From contig OY365815.1 in the NCBI GenBank assembly GCA_959347315.1, positions 18,872,407-18,936,406 on the forward strand: a DNA stretch of 64,000 nt, read 5' to 3'. Of the stretch, positions 34,416 to 46,666 are shown piece after piece. The notes under the pieces are model-generated. The model did not search any database. It had not been told where the DNA came from and saw only the letters and a program-made list of their open reading frames with translations. Every line of letters begins with the position of its first letter. Position 1 is the first letter of the stretch. The position numbers were made by a program, and so were the translations under genes. The stretch comes from Bimastos eiseni. Its lineage: Eukaryota; Annelida; Clitellata; Crassiclitellata; Lumbricidae.

Positions 34416-37400
34416 ATATATATATACCTATAGGCCTGTATAATTTTATATGACGTGTAAAAGTTTTCCTATAGAGATAGGCCTTTGTGACTGTAACTTT
34501 AACTCTCTGTTTTGTCTGTGTATGCTTCTATCTGTCTCTGTCGGTGTCTCTATAGAGGCCTGTGTGTTTTCTTTCCGTTTGGATTTCAAACGTGTTGACG
34601 CAATCCTTGTTTGTGAAATCTTTTCTGAGCAATACATACATATAAACAAACAAGCATACATGCATGCATGCAAACAATTCATAAATACATACATAGATGA
34701 CACGATAATAAAATTATGGGACCTTGTCAAACGTTCTTCTTCCGCGTTCTTTTCAAACTGATTCTACTCACCGATATTCGTTCTCTTTGGCTCGAATACA
34801 CATCATGAGGCACACATGATTGACCTATGCGATTCAGTGATGTGAGACTCTGCTCTGAGTAAAGCGTTTTCTGAATAAAGGCAGACATTGGCGTTCGGAG
34901 GAGCAATATGCCCTCTTGGATTTTGCACATTATTAATTTGACCAAAATTTACTTTTCAGGTTAGTCTTAAACAACGAAAGGCTATCTTTTTTCCAAATTT
35001 TTTTAAAAACTATCCTAAAAAATGTAATATAGAAAGTCGTTGAAACTTTTGGCTTTTTTTACTAAACGTTCAGACATTGCTGAAAACGAAACGCAGAACG
35101 CAGCAAGATCCATATTATGTCAAATGCCTGCAAAGCATTTGAAGAGATGCTGGCTGAAGGTTGCTTGGAACCGCTCTATGTCCCCTAATGGCATAATCCA
35201 GGGCCGATGGTGACGCAATCGTTAGTCACCATCGCAACAGCTTGAAACTTTGTCCCCTCACATTGAGGCAGGTTTTTTTTTACTGTGTTCTTCATTCTGA
35301 CTCACACGCAAAATTAACGAGTGGACCAATCTGTTTTCCAAATGATCGTGTTTACGTATGCCGTTTGCATATGCATATAAGACAAAGAAAGAATATAAAC
35401 AGAAAGATGGACAGACAGACAGAGAGGTAGACAGACAAACAGATAGGCAGACTCACTGCCAGATGTGTGGCGTGCCTCAGAACTCAGAGGCGACTGTCAA
35501 TTATATAGGCTTATGGGCGCCAATGATAGTCGTGCAATTAGCACATATTTTCTTTTGCATGATCCATCTATGTCATACATATACATGACACGAGTTATGA
35601 CATAAATGTAAGCCCCCTAAGCCGCAGTGTTTAAAAAAGAAAACTGACTGATCAAAAGCTTTGGCTGATAGCCGCCGGATTATAAGCCGCATTTACGCGT
35701 AGGCGTAATACCAAAATTACTGCTGCACTTCGGGTAACCGCAAACAAATTGTGCATAAATATGACTCAATGTTCATAAAATATAGCTTACAGTACATGTA
35801 GGGACCAACAGACAGTTAACTAAGCGTGAACGTTGAAAAAGTAATAGATTAATGCATGCACTGTTTTCTCTAAAAGAGCTACATTAGTATTACTTTATAA
35901 TTGCATGTGCAAGCTTTTCTGCAGACAGTTTTGAACGTTTGCAATTGGCATCAAAACATTAGTTTAGGCCTACTCGCGAATTGTTAATGGATGGCGTTCC
36001 TTCGAGAGAACTCCTAAAATTCCGACTGAAATATCTGAACAGCCCATCGTTCGGTTAAGTCGTTAATCGTTGCTCGACCAAATCATTGAGGTTTAGATCA
36101 CCATCGATCACAACAGAAACTGCTATCGTCTGTTACTATGCGACTTGCAATGTAACACATGGTCAGGGACTTAGAATCCAATTCTTCAGATACTCAGTTA
36201 GATATCTGAGTACGGTGAATGACTCTGCTTACGTCACCACCTTCTAATCAAAACGGAAGTAACGATAGGTGAATACAGGAGACAATTGCTCTACACAGTC
36301 TGCCATAACAAACAATGATAACGAATAATCCTCTGTTTGGCCAACTGTCTATTAGTCTCTCAGTCTCATGTTTAGTGGATTGTGTCGGTCACGTCGATTA
36401 TTATCAACCGGTTGCGGTTTTAGAAAGTGTCGTCGTTCGCGCCTGTATTGTTGTGAATATGCACCTGTCTTTGGTTAGGAGAAGGAGAAAGAGGAGGAGG
36501 TAGTCAGCGAAAAACGAAGATGAGTAGGGAATGAATAAGGAAGAGTAGAAGACAGTGTATCATAATTCAGAAGAGAATGGACCGGAGAAAGAGGAGGGGG
36601 AGCTTTCGAGGAAGCGGAGTAGGTATATAGAGGGAAGAGAGATGCAAAATTATTAAGGTCAGGTTGGTGGACGAGCGATTGAAGCGCTTGTCAACTTGTG
36701 CATGATGTCCACTTACTGACTTAAAACGAAAATCAAATAGGAAGTAAGCGTAGCTGATATATGACGCTTTCGAAACCTCTCTTTTGCTCAATACAGCCAG
36801 GGTCTAAGATGGGATTGACGCTGTGACGTCCAGTTTCGCGAAATGGCGAATACGTGGCGTGATTTTTTTAATAGCTTGCATGCAGGCTTATGGTGCAGTT
36901 GACCTGAGCCTATGTATAATTGTATATCACATGCAAATTGAAGCGTTTGCATGCTATTCAAATACATGTAAACCATTAGGCCTATATATACGCCCTAGTC
37001 ACTAGCCCAAGTTAATTTATGAGTGACCTGGCTGTGATCTGCAAACGCTCGACAACGATGGGCACTTGAAGTTCTTCAGGAGATCCATTACATACTGAAT
37101 CAAAGTTTTTTAAATTTATGAACGACTAAATTATCTGTACTTCCTTTTTAAGCGATCTTTTAACAGGAAATGCATCTGTCTTGACAGAGGACTCCTCTTC
37201 TCTCTTGGCCATTAAGAAATCAATTGAGCATGCAATCGGCTAATCCATAGGCCTAAGTCCTTCACATGGCGTTTATACATGCAGGGCATCGCAGGGTTGG
37301 GTTTCTTTATGAATAGACTGCATCCTTGCCACTCCTGTTATAGCCACTCCTGTTTAGCCACTCCTGTTCTAGCCACTCCTGCATAAGCCACTCCTGTTTA

Positions 37401-39383
37401 GCCACTCCTGTTTTAGCTACTCCCGCTGTTCAGTGTCACATGTCCAGCGAACAATTACACGAGATTAAGGCAAGATCATTAGACCACACAGTAACTCTTC
37501 CTTCATTCAAGCGATAAAGCGTTGAACAGACAGTTCGTGAACATAACATTTTAAACTTTTACAAGAACACATTTGTCAAAATAAATTTGGAAAATTAATT
37601 GCCAATTCAGTGTTAGTTTGCTAAGCATGGCGATTATCATGCGTGCACTTCAAACGTCGAGTATGGCTTTGTTCAATCCGAGGCCATTCACTTTCCTATA
37701 CCGAAGTAGGCCTACAATGGAAGCCTATATCTAATGGCCTACCTGAGTATAGTTAACTTAAACTTCAAGTGGAGTTACGTTCTGCCAGTAATGAATTCCT
37801 AGTACTTTACGTCATTGCATCTTGAACCATGATTCAATTCTTATAACACTGATAGCACCAATGAACACGAACTTTTCAGTACATATAGCTGGATGGAACG
37901 TTGAAAAAATCTGCTTTCTGTTCAAATCTTAGTATTTGCGCTAACAACTGACTGTAGCTTGCTAATGACGGAGCTATATAAATAATTGTCGTAATTACAA
38001 ATACATTGTTTCCCTTGCAGCCAGTCATCGCTTTGTCCGGCCTGTAAGGCATCGATTCGACGAAGTGACACGTTTGCAGACAACTACGCCAAGCGTGAAA
38101 TCCTCGGGTTCACGGTCCACTGCCCCAACCGGAAAAACGGATGTCACGCAACTCTAGAACTGAGGGACGTCGAAAGACACCAGGCGGACGTCTGTCTCTA
38201 TGTCTACTGCACCTGTCCGAAGGGGTGTCTACAAAAGATTCTGAGGAAGAATATGCAATCTCACCTTGAAAACACCTGTCCGGCTAATCGCAGTTATGCC
38301 TGCGAATTCTGCGGCTCCTTGGTACAATTTGCAGACCGACAGGTGCCACAATTTGAAAGCTGTCTTGCTCTCATAATTATTTGTAGCATGCTGTTAATTT
38401 TTTTAATGAAATAATAACTGTTCTTGATATCGATATAATATTATTCATTATCGTTATTTCTATTGGCCTAGTATTATTTATAAGTTAACTATACGAATGA
38501 GGATGATCCTAACGATTAAAAACGATTTGGGCTCTATGCATCTCTTGATAAAAGCAACAGTTGAATCCTTATCCTGTGTTAGAATAAATATAATAGCAAT
38601 TTGAGTTCATCTCGAGGAGTTCATTGTTTATTTATTGTTTTCGTGTCAGAGTCATTTAACTTCATGTCAAGAAGTTCAACAGTCATGCAAATTCTGTTCC
38701 GAAATGGTTAGCAAATCTGAGGTATGTTGTCAAACAGACTGTTGTATTTGAGTTTGTAGAAATAATTGTCATCATGCTATTTTTCTGAATCCAGCAGTCT
38801 TAGAAAAAATTGTTCTATAATGAAGTCATTTTCCAAAGTTTATATAAATTAGGTTCCACTGTATTTATTCACTCAGAGCATGTATACAGCACTTTTACAA
38901 AGATAAAGTCTCAGAGGGCTTGACTCTTGCGGAAACAGTTTTTAAGTGTTAGTAGCGTGTATACCGATGCTTGCGGATGCATGTATCAAAACACTTAATA
39001 TAGCGCCATCTGTGAAAATATATCCTTAAATGTAAATATCTATCTATCTGAACGAGGCAAGTGTTATCTATGGCATTGCTTGAAAACGTTGTTATCATTT
39101 GACGTCGATGTTGTTCTTCTTTCTGTCGGCAGATGGCTACTCATTTGAAAGACGTCTGTTCATCGGTCATCGTTCAGTGCAAATTCTATCATTTTGGATG
39201 CACAGAAGAGGTTAGCGTATACCGTGTTTTCTGTCTATGATGTAAATTATTCGCTGTTTTAATTATGTAACCATCGTATGGCCTTGACCATGTTTAGTTT
39301 CAAGGAATTGATTAAGGATATATTTTCTATCCATCCATCCCATCCCACCCATTCTATCCATCCATTCAACCATCCATCCATCC

Positions 39384-39434
<51 letters not shown>

Positions 39435-39785
39435 GACAGACAGACCAGGGGCGTCACTAGGGGGTGCGGGCCGCACCGGGTGTCACCATCAAGGGGTGAC
39501 ACCAAAATAGAAAAATTGCAAATTTGACAAAGCAGACATAGCTCTGTCTAGTCGGGTTTCATAACCGTTCATTGTTAAATACATGAGCAGGCACAGGGTG
39601 CCACCATGCAGAGCGTCTGGTGCTTAAATGAATAAGACTCAGAGCTCAGAAGACCATGGTGAAAGTCTAGAGGGGTGACACCAAGAGTTTACCGCATTGG
39701 GTGACACCAACCCCAGTGACGCCACTGAGACAGACAGACAGACAGACGGATAGACAGACACAGAGAGAGACAGAGACAGATACAC

Positions 39786-39818
<33 letters not shown>

Positions 39819-42257
39819 GAGAGAGAGAGAGAGAGCTTGACGGTTTAAATGGGCGCCCCATGTCATGTAAGGCCCTCCCCGCTCACGGACCGTGCTACGC
39901 GATATTTATATCTCTCAGATAAGTCCCTCTTGGACCAAACCGCGATCCGCATTCTCGACCTAAACAGCCTACGCTCCTTGTGAAATTACGCGTTGCTGTT
40001 ATGTGTATATGTTGCAATATGTTATGATATAGGAAACGGCAATCCTGAGTCATTAACGTTAATCGCTGAGGCACAATTAGTCGTTATCATTATGCATGTA
40101 GGCATGTGTCTGTCTGTTTTGCCAAATGCTGTGTAACTTGATCTCTGTCTGTCTGTCTGTCCGTCCGTCCGTCTCTCTCTCTCTCTATATATATATATAA
40201 TTAATATATATAATACATATAAAACTTCATTTCCCAATATATATATAGCGCTTGGCGTATATCTTCCTGTTGGTGATTTGGATCCGCTTTATAACGGTAG
40301 CTTATATACACACACGTACATATAAATATATATATAGGCTATATTCAGTTTTGGTTTTCATAGCGTTAAGAACGACACTGTCTTAAAATGCTTGAAAATA
40401 TAAGATAACAGGTTTGAAATTGCATGTTATCGACCATCCATAGTTTCGAGTTTAAAAGTGCTTATTATCGACGATCTTTAGCCGCACTTAGCCAACTACG
40501 TATTTATCTTAAGCCTGTGTGCAATTCTACGAATACGCAATTTGACTGATCAGCATCGATTAAGCAGCTGGTTCATTTGAAAATCGATATATCAATCGAC
40601 TATCTTGCATGTCCCAATATTTGCTCAGAAAAAGTCGAAAGTATACAAAGGTCATTTTTGTTCGCTGCTCACCAAAGTAATAACAAATCAAAGTCGTAAA
40701 CCTCTACTACAAAACCCATCCTGATAATTATATGAGCTCTGGTTTTACCTGTCGTTATCAGCTGCAGATGATTTATGCGTGTGATTTATTGTCTATTTCA
40801 GTGTCAGAGGCAACGAATGGCAGTGCATAACCTGCGCAATCTGCCCGATCATCTGGAGTTGTTGGCCCGCTATGTCCTTAAGTCAGATCGAACTGTTGAC
40901 TCCAAGGTAGCTTCCGTACTTCAGATGCTGGCCTTGACCGAAAAGGACCTGGACTCATCAGCGTATTATAGCAAGGCCGTGAACTCCGACAAAACAAGGA
41001 GGAATGCAAAGCACTCCATCGAATCGTCAGACTTTCAAGAGGATGGTGAAACGGAGAGACTTAGTCAGATGGAAAAATGGTCAACGGGCTTAGGTAGCGT
41101 CAAGTTATCTTCTGGAAAGGAGGATGAGGCGTTGAAAAAATCAGTGATATCGCTGGAAAGGACAGTCAAGGAACAGGCGAAGAGACTGGTCGAATACGCA
41201 GATTACATCAGACGCCTTGAACACACGGTACCTATCAGACTATTGCACGACTCGGCTGACTTTTTATAGACCCTACATAATTCTACACCTTTCCCTACTA
41301 CTGGGAAGGAGACGATCACGTGTGAAAAGGATGTAATGTAGGTCCTCCATGCTTTAACTGAGCCTCATTGATCGATGCTTGTGTCTAAGTTAATCGGAAT
41401 AGAGTTGGGCTATGTATACACAAGAATGGGCAAATAACTCGGAAAATACAATTGAAACACAAATTACTGTGGGACACGAGATATAATTTCAAGCTACAAA
41501 TTCATTGGAAAATATAATTGAAATATAAATTACGCATTTTCAAGCAATGTCAATTAAGTATTTTCAATTAGGCATAGTGTTACTACTAACCACTGTCGAC
41601 ACAAGTAGATAGCCTAAATAAACGATGTTTCTGTGTTAGAGAAGTATTGTTTAAATCCAGTGTCAGATCTTCCAATAATTTCTATCACCATCATCCTCGT
41701 CGATCGTCATCATCGTCCTAACAACTATCAAAGGTCAATAATTTCTTTGGTCTTATTGTTTGTAGATCTACGACCTTGGCACAAGAACCAGTCACGGAAC
41801 CTACATTTGGAAGATAACGGACTTTAAGAAGCGACTGCAGGAGGCGCAGACGAACAAGAACTCCATATTGTACAGTCCAGGCTTCTATTCGAGCTACCAC
41901 GGCTACAAGGCGTGCATTCGCGTCCACCTGAACGGAACTGGATCGGCCTGGAGCAGATGCCTCTCGCTGTTCATCCACTTCATGCCTGGAGAGTTCGACG
42001 ACATCCTTCAGTGGCCATTCCATGGACGCATCACCCTCTCCATACTCGATCAGAACGATGACTTCCAACTGCGTTCCGACATCCGGGAAAGCATGGAACC
42101 GAACCCACAGCTGGAAGCCTTTGAGAGACCACGAGAGACTCGCAACCACAAGGGCTTTGGGTACCTGGAATTTGCCAGTCTTTCAACACTGCTCGGATCA
42201 AACTTCATCAATAAAGATGCACTCTATATTAAGGCTTCCGTCGACAACACCGTCTAA
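30364..42257 (+). CDS. TRAF6: TNF receptor-associated factor 6 (TRAF6), RING-type E3 ubiquitin ligase
   Basis: Six coding exons: 30364-30665, 38021-38342, 38650-38721, 39133-39210, 40802-41227, 41766-42257; 563 residues, all phases consistent. RING at residues 72-109 (C72, C75, C87, H89, C92, C95, C106, C109), then FADNYAKREIL as in TRAF6, including the Lys (K125) that is an autoubiquitination site in the human protein. Five TRAF zinc fingers follow (about 135-275), a coiled coil (about 350-400) and a MATH domain (about 412-557). R452, R526, K529, F531 and Y533 correspond to the human residues that grip the P-x-E-x-x-aromatic motif of receptors. TRAF6 joins with UBC13 to build K63-linked chains downstream of TLR/IL-1R/MyD88. 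The ATG is preceded by an in-frame stop at 30274-30276 with no ATG between, and has A at -3 and G at +4. Confidence 0.96.
30875..30898. repeat. (CCCA)n microsatellite
   Basis: CCACCCAC repeats in TRAF6 intron 1; CATACATG units follow at 30926-30978. Confidence 0.85.
31335..31442. repeat. (GAT/GAC)n microsatellite
   Basis: About 36 triplets of GAT and GAC in TRAF6 intron 1. The His/Arg-rich frame on the - strand is a product of it. Confidence 0.92.
32717..32822. repeat. (CAT/CGT)n microsatellite
   Basis: Triplets of CAT, CGT and CAC in TRAF6 intron 1. The poly-Ser frame on + and poly-Met frame on - come from it. Confidence 0.92.
33660..33800. repeat. (ATT)n microsatellite
   Basis: ATT triplets with CATCAT interruptions, TRAF6 intron 1. 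A related ATT/CAT stretch is at 33905-33985. Confidence 0.92.
34366..34428. repeat. (TA)n microsatellite
   Basis: Almost uninterrupted TA dinucleotides in TRAF6 intron 1. Confidence 0.93.
35405..35450. repeat. (GACA)n microsatellite
   Basis: GACAGACA units with small interruptions, TRAF6 intron 1. Confidence 0.85.
35600..37320. other. TRAF6 intron 1, stretch without recognised features
   Basis: No exon with TRAF similarity is expected or seen here, since exons 1 and 2 join in phase. The phrase GCCGGATTATAAGCCGCATT near 35675 recalls transposon ends but no partner end was found. Confidence 0.5.
37326..37430. repeat. 14-16-bp minisatellite (TAGCCACTCCTGTT), seven copies
   Basis: Seven units of TAGCCACTCCTGTT with small insertions, the last one degenerate, in TRAF6 intron 1. 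Confidence 0.93.
39334..39445. repeat. Compound microsatellite CCAT-TA-GA-CAGA (left part)
   Basis: CCATCCAT, then TATATA, GAGAGA and CAGACAGA in TRAF6 intron 4. The CAGA part is cut by the MITE at 39446 and resumes at 39728. Confidence 0.9.
39446..39727. mobile_element. hAT-like MITE, 282 bp, inserted in a CAGA microsatellite
   Basis: The left end reads CAGGGGCGTCACTAGGGGGT and the right end CCCCAGTGACGCCACTG: imperfect inverted repeats of the CAGTGGCGTCACT type found in hAT elements. GGTGTCACC and GGGTGACACC recur just inside each end. The flanks are AGACAGAC on both sides (39438-39445 and 39728-39735), a perfect 8-bp duplication, though the surrounding repeat would give this by chance. 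No transposase frame. TRAF6 intron 4. Confidence 0.83.
39728..39836. repeat. (CAGA)n/(GA)n microsatellite (right part)
   Basis: Continuation of the CAGA/GAGA tract on the far side of the MITE. Confidence 0.9.
40141..40230. repeat. (TCTG)n-(TCCG)n-(TC)n-(TA)n compound microsatellite
   Basis: Consecutive TCTG, CCGT, CTCT and TATA tracts in TRAF6 intron 4, in the opposite orientation to the 39.4-kb tract. Confidence 0.88.
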
Positions 42258-42610
42258 ATGACACGCCTGTTGTCTTGGCAACCTAAGCGCTCTGTTTCCA
42301 CAGCAACACAACTTGACCCACTTCTTCTCATGGGAGCCGCTTTGAAGAGTATTCATAGGGCTACCCAAATGGGTAATCTGTTAGGCAATACTTGTATTCG
42401 TGTGATACCTATATCGGTTAATTTCATACGTAGGTAATTTCTCCAGCAACGAGGTAATATAATAAGCTTTAACTTGCTGTAATTCTGGGTGTTTAGCAAA
42501 ATGGTAAACATTGCTAAAATACTGCAGAGCTGTACTGCAACCCAGCGCGTCCACAGGTGGCGGATAGTGGAATGCCCTTCAGTATGAAGGGTAGCTGCGA
42601 AATAAACGGG
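42258..42610 (+). other. Putative TRAF6 3' UTR
   Basis: Follows the TAA stop. The first AATAAA seen is at 42601-42606, but it already lies inside a repeat-like stretch, so the true end is uncertain. Confidence 0.45.
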
Positions 42611-43500
42611 GTTTGTCCCAGACGAATAAGCAGTCGCGGACCAACAGCGGCAACGTCACCAGGATGCCGTGGGGTGGTGGAGTGGCGACACCACCTCCAT
42701 GAAAACAGCATATGCCCATTGATGGAGTAGTGGCATGGCGAGGTCAGGTCGCCATCGCAAACCTGGCCCCCACTGCCCAGTGGGTACCTCAGGAGAGGAA
42801 TATGGATTGGAGAAGGAAAACTCTTATGTTTAATCGCTACCTCGATCGCCTCTCATACTTTACAATAGCAGAACCAGACCCAAGACTGGAAACAAGAGGA
42901 GGGTCGGTTGGATTGGTGCAAATACATCAGCCATGAAGAAACAAGACAGACAAACTCTGGATACGGAGATCGGGGTTGTAGCAGACACATTGACCTACGG
43001 TCCTTAGACCCAGGGAGTGTGCGGCGCCCTTGGTATGGACATCTACGGGTCTTCGATCCATGGCTCAATAATCATCAATTCACTTTACAATTAATTGACA
43101 ATAGCATATCAGCTTGTGGACAGTCATCGCTGTGTTCTTCTCGATCGCTTCCTTAGTTTGTCTGAACTGTTGCAATTATTTCAAAACCTTCACGATAAGT
43201 TCCAGACTTGTCTGTCCGTTGAGAAAGAGGAAAGAGGTTATCTGGCTTAAGCCTCTTTTAGGTGGTGTATCTATATTTAATAGGATCTGGTCCCTGGATC
43301 CAACAACATTCAGTAAGCCTACAGAAAAGATATATATCTGTGGGAGAAAAGATTGGACCCCAATCCGGACTAGATCTATACGACTTGAGATACATTTCTC
43401 AAAACATTCTCTTCCTGCTCATAGGTCTATCATCCTCACCTTACCAATCGCAAACTGCACATTCATTCACTCATTAATTTTTAAATGTATAGTCCTATAG
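42520..43500. mobile_element. Retroelement-like debris of uncertain class
   Basis: GC-richer than its surroundings, with phrases such as CCAGCGCGTCCACAGGTGG and ATGCCGTGGGGTGGTGGAGT that recall LINE/SINE 5' regions. A roughly 33-bp piece (GGAGAGGAATATGGATTGGA and flanks, near 42790) recurs at 43988-44020. No complete ORF or ends could be defined. Confidence 0.4.
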
Positions 43501-45890
43501 CTCACCTCAACAAATCTCACCACTAATTGGAGGTGTTTGATCAGCTTGAGAAGATGCATACTACAAATTAATCTTCGGGTCAGATCGTGGATCTCTCGCG
43601 ACTGTTTAATTGTTTAAACACCATTTACCGACTCTTGTCAGTGGTAATTATAAATTAATGATTTTGGCTGAGCTTACTCGCCTTGCAAGAAGCTTACCAT
43701 AGAATTTGATCTCATATACCAGCCATGCGTTGTTCCTCAGATAACAATGTAGCTAGAATTTCCAAGCGCTAAATTACATCTGTTTTCACCATTTGAATGT
43801 TAGCCCGATAGGCTATTGGAGTTTTTGACCAGCGGCCGCCAACTCCTCCACTGTTTGCATTCTGTCAGTGCCAGTCCCAAGTATGGATATAGGAGGAGGG
43901 CGACACTAGTGACCTTTCTTATCATATACACAGTGCCGGTAAACTAAAACTGCAAAACTCAATAAAAGCCTCATAGTATTAGGTCTACCTCGGGAGAGGA
44001 ATAGGGATTGGAGAAGGTAGTGAATTAATTAACCGTAAGCATAAATTCATGAAAATTGAATGTTTTGACAATCATAATAGCAATTACAATTAATAATGAA
44101 GTACACGATCATACACCAATACGTATTAAGACAATTTAGTTCCTTTGACCTGTGATAATGCCTGCCTAACAAAATCAGCGTCAAATATCCACCTCAAAGC
44201 CTTGCAAGTTGCAACCGTAAATATAATTAACCTACATACATGTATGCAAATTAAAGTTAGGCCTACATAAAATTACCTATAATAATCAGCTACCGTGAAT
44301 AAAAACTGAACCATTATATTTTCAATGATAACACTGCGATTTTGTGTATAATATCCAGTGAAGGCTAGGACATTCTGCTTGATGACTCATAATTGTCCGT
44401 AAATTAGAGATCAAACATTTACTGGCGGTAGTGAAGCGGCTACCCTTCCCTTACATTAGTAATGAGAACTCATTGCCTATTACAATGCCTATTATAATAC
44501 CTAAGTACAAGCGACATTAGGCAGTTCGTGCTTCTTGGAAAGCCCATCCCCTTGAGTCGACGTAGGCCTACCTGGCTAGTGGCCATTCATATATTACGTA
44601 AGCAGCGAGGGGAGTGGCTTCGCATTTCGGCAATTTTGCGTATTGTGGGGAGGGGTTCAGAAATTTTGTAAGCACGCAAATTTAAGTCTAATTATGACGC
44701 CCACAGTACGGAATATTAACGTCAGAACTGTGAACCCTATTACAGACTACGCTATATTCCTGCTTAATCAATTTTATGTAGCACTGAAACTTGTTAAAAT
44801 GCAAGTACTGTTAGTGTTTTATTTCTTCATTTAATTCATGGAATTCATACTCCGGGCCCTTCACAAGGTAGAGGAAGCTGGAATGGCGTGCCTCAGCAAG
44901 CCAAGCATTCGCAAATAAAATATTTCTTCATGACAATTAACAAATTTAAGTTATTAAATATGATGCCTATAACCTTAAATAGCCTGCGGTAAAATCAATG
45001 TCTTATAGATGTCTTTAGCCATTCAACCTTTGCATTGGGGGGTGGTGAAGCTCAGATGTACGTTCGTATGGGGAGGGGTCTACGAAATGTACCAGTGCAG
45101 TAAGGATTAGGGTGTCTGAAAATCCGATTTTTTGCGTAGGGGCCTACGTAATAAAATTATGTGGATGGGCCCTTCGCCTCTGTCCTCCCTCCACGCGTAG
45201 ACTTCCTCGGATCCGCTCTACTCTTGCATTTGTAGGCCTAAAGTAGCCACTTATTGTCAATTATTATGTACAAATGAAATAATTATAGACAAATTTATCA
45301 TTCGATCGTGATCACAGCATTTATTATTAGCCACGAGAAAGCCATATTTAGGTAATTAAAAATTATAGATGAATAATTCTGGGAAATGTTAATACGGAGA
45401 TTCTTGGTGCCGACGATTAAATTGCTTCAACGAACTCGATATTAAATCAGGTGGAAAATAAGTGAAAGTGAAAACATGGGTTTTTCTGGACCCTCTTTTA
45501 TTGACTTTCAATCGAAACGCAATGATTTCAAGAATGGTCTTCGAACGTATTCCAAAAGTCCTTCCTGATAGTGGTCCACTCATTCATTAATACATTGTAA
45601 TGTTAAATTATAATAGTAATAATTTAAACTTCTGGTGCAATCATCTAACAATCCAATTGTCCAAGAGCGAGTCCTGAATAAGTTAACAGAGAAGCAGAAA
45701 TGTAAAATGACCGATTATAAATTTGCACTTCTGTTGTGGAAATTTTATTATATGAATACAATTTAATTTTCTCAACACCTAAGTTTCGATTGAAAGCACT
45801 GAAAGGCTATCACTTTATTTTAGAAAACCTGATATTAAACAATTTGTAACTCCCTTCAGAAAATGTAGCCTAGGAAAGTCGCAAAACTCC
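43500..45890. other. Intergenic stretch without recognised genes
   Basis: AT-rich, only short open frames. It contains the 43988-44020 copy noted above, a reverse copy of a dispersed repeat near 43865-43920 and three TAGGCCTA palindromes (44258, 44563, 45233). Confidence 0.5.
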
Positions 45891-45891
45891 G

Positions 45892-46412
45892 TTCCCTAAC
45901 CTCCTCCCTTTCCTCCATTACCTCACTTCCTCCCTTTCTTCACCTCCTACCTATCCTACATTACCTCACCTCCTCTTTCTTCTGTTACTTCACCTCCTCC
46001 CTTCCCTCTGTCACTTCACCTCCTCCTTTTCCTCCATTACTTCACCTCCTCTCTTTCCTCCTCCATTACCTCACTTCATCCCTTTCCTACTTTACCTCAC
46101 TTCCTCCCTTTCTTCCATCATTTCAATTCCTCCCTTTCTTCCAATACCTCAACTCCTCCCTTTCCTCCATTACCTCACTTCCTCCCTTTCATCCATTACC
46201 TCATCTCCTCCCTTTCCTTCAAAACCTCACCTCCTCCCTTTCCTAAAATACCTCACCTACTTCATCCCCTCACCTCCTCCCTTTCGTCCATTACTCCGTT
46301 TCCTCCATTACCTCCCATTACCTCACTTCCTACCTTTCCTCCAATACCTCACCTCCTTCATCCCCTCCAACCTCCTTCATCCCCTCCATTACTTCACCTC
46401 CTCCATTTTGTC
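45892..46412. repeat. Pyrimidine-rich minisatellite (CCTCCCTTTCCTCCATTACCT units)
   Basis: About twenty degenerate units of 24-27 bases, almost pure C/T on the + strand with regular ATTAC breaks. It ends about 250 bases past the TXNL4A stop codon. Confidence 0.9.
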
Positions 46413-46666
46413 TACCTCTAAATTCAAAAATCAATTCATTTACTAGCAACCTACCAATACATCATACCACAATTTCCTGCCAACACCATGTACAGAGTCT
46501 TATATGTGAAGGACATATTTGTTGGTCCATCCAACCACTAGGAAAATGTGTATTCACATCTTGAAAGGTACATGTACAGAGCAATCAATCATGCAGTCCA
46601 TGAAATTGTCCGTTTCAGTTTAACATCATCAATAATTGAATATGCCTATTAAGTAGTCAGAATTGT

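Noticed and set aside
35640..35700. GCCGGATTATAAGCCGCATT as a transposon end
   Set aside because: Looks like a known type of DNA-transposon terminus, but no inverted partner or target duplication was found.
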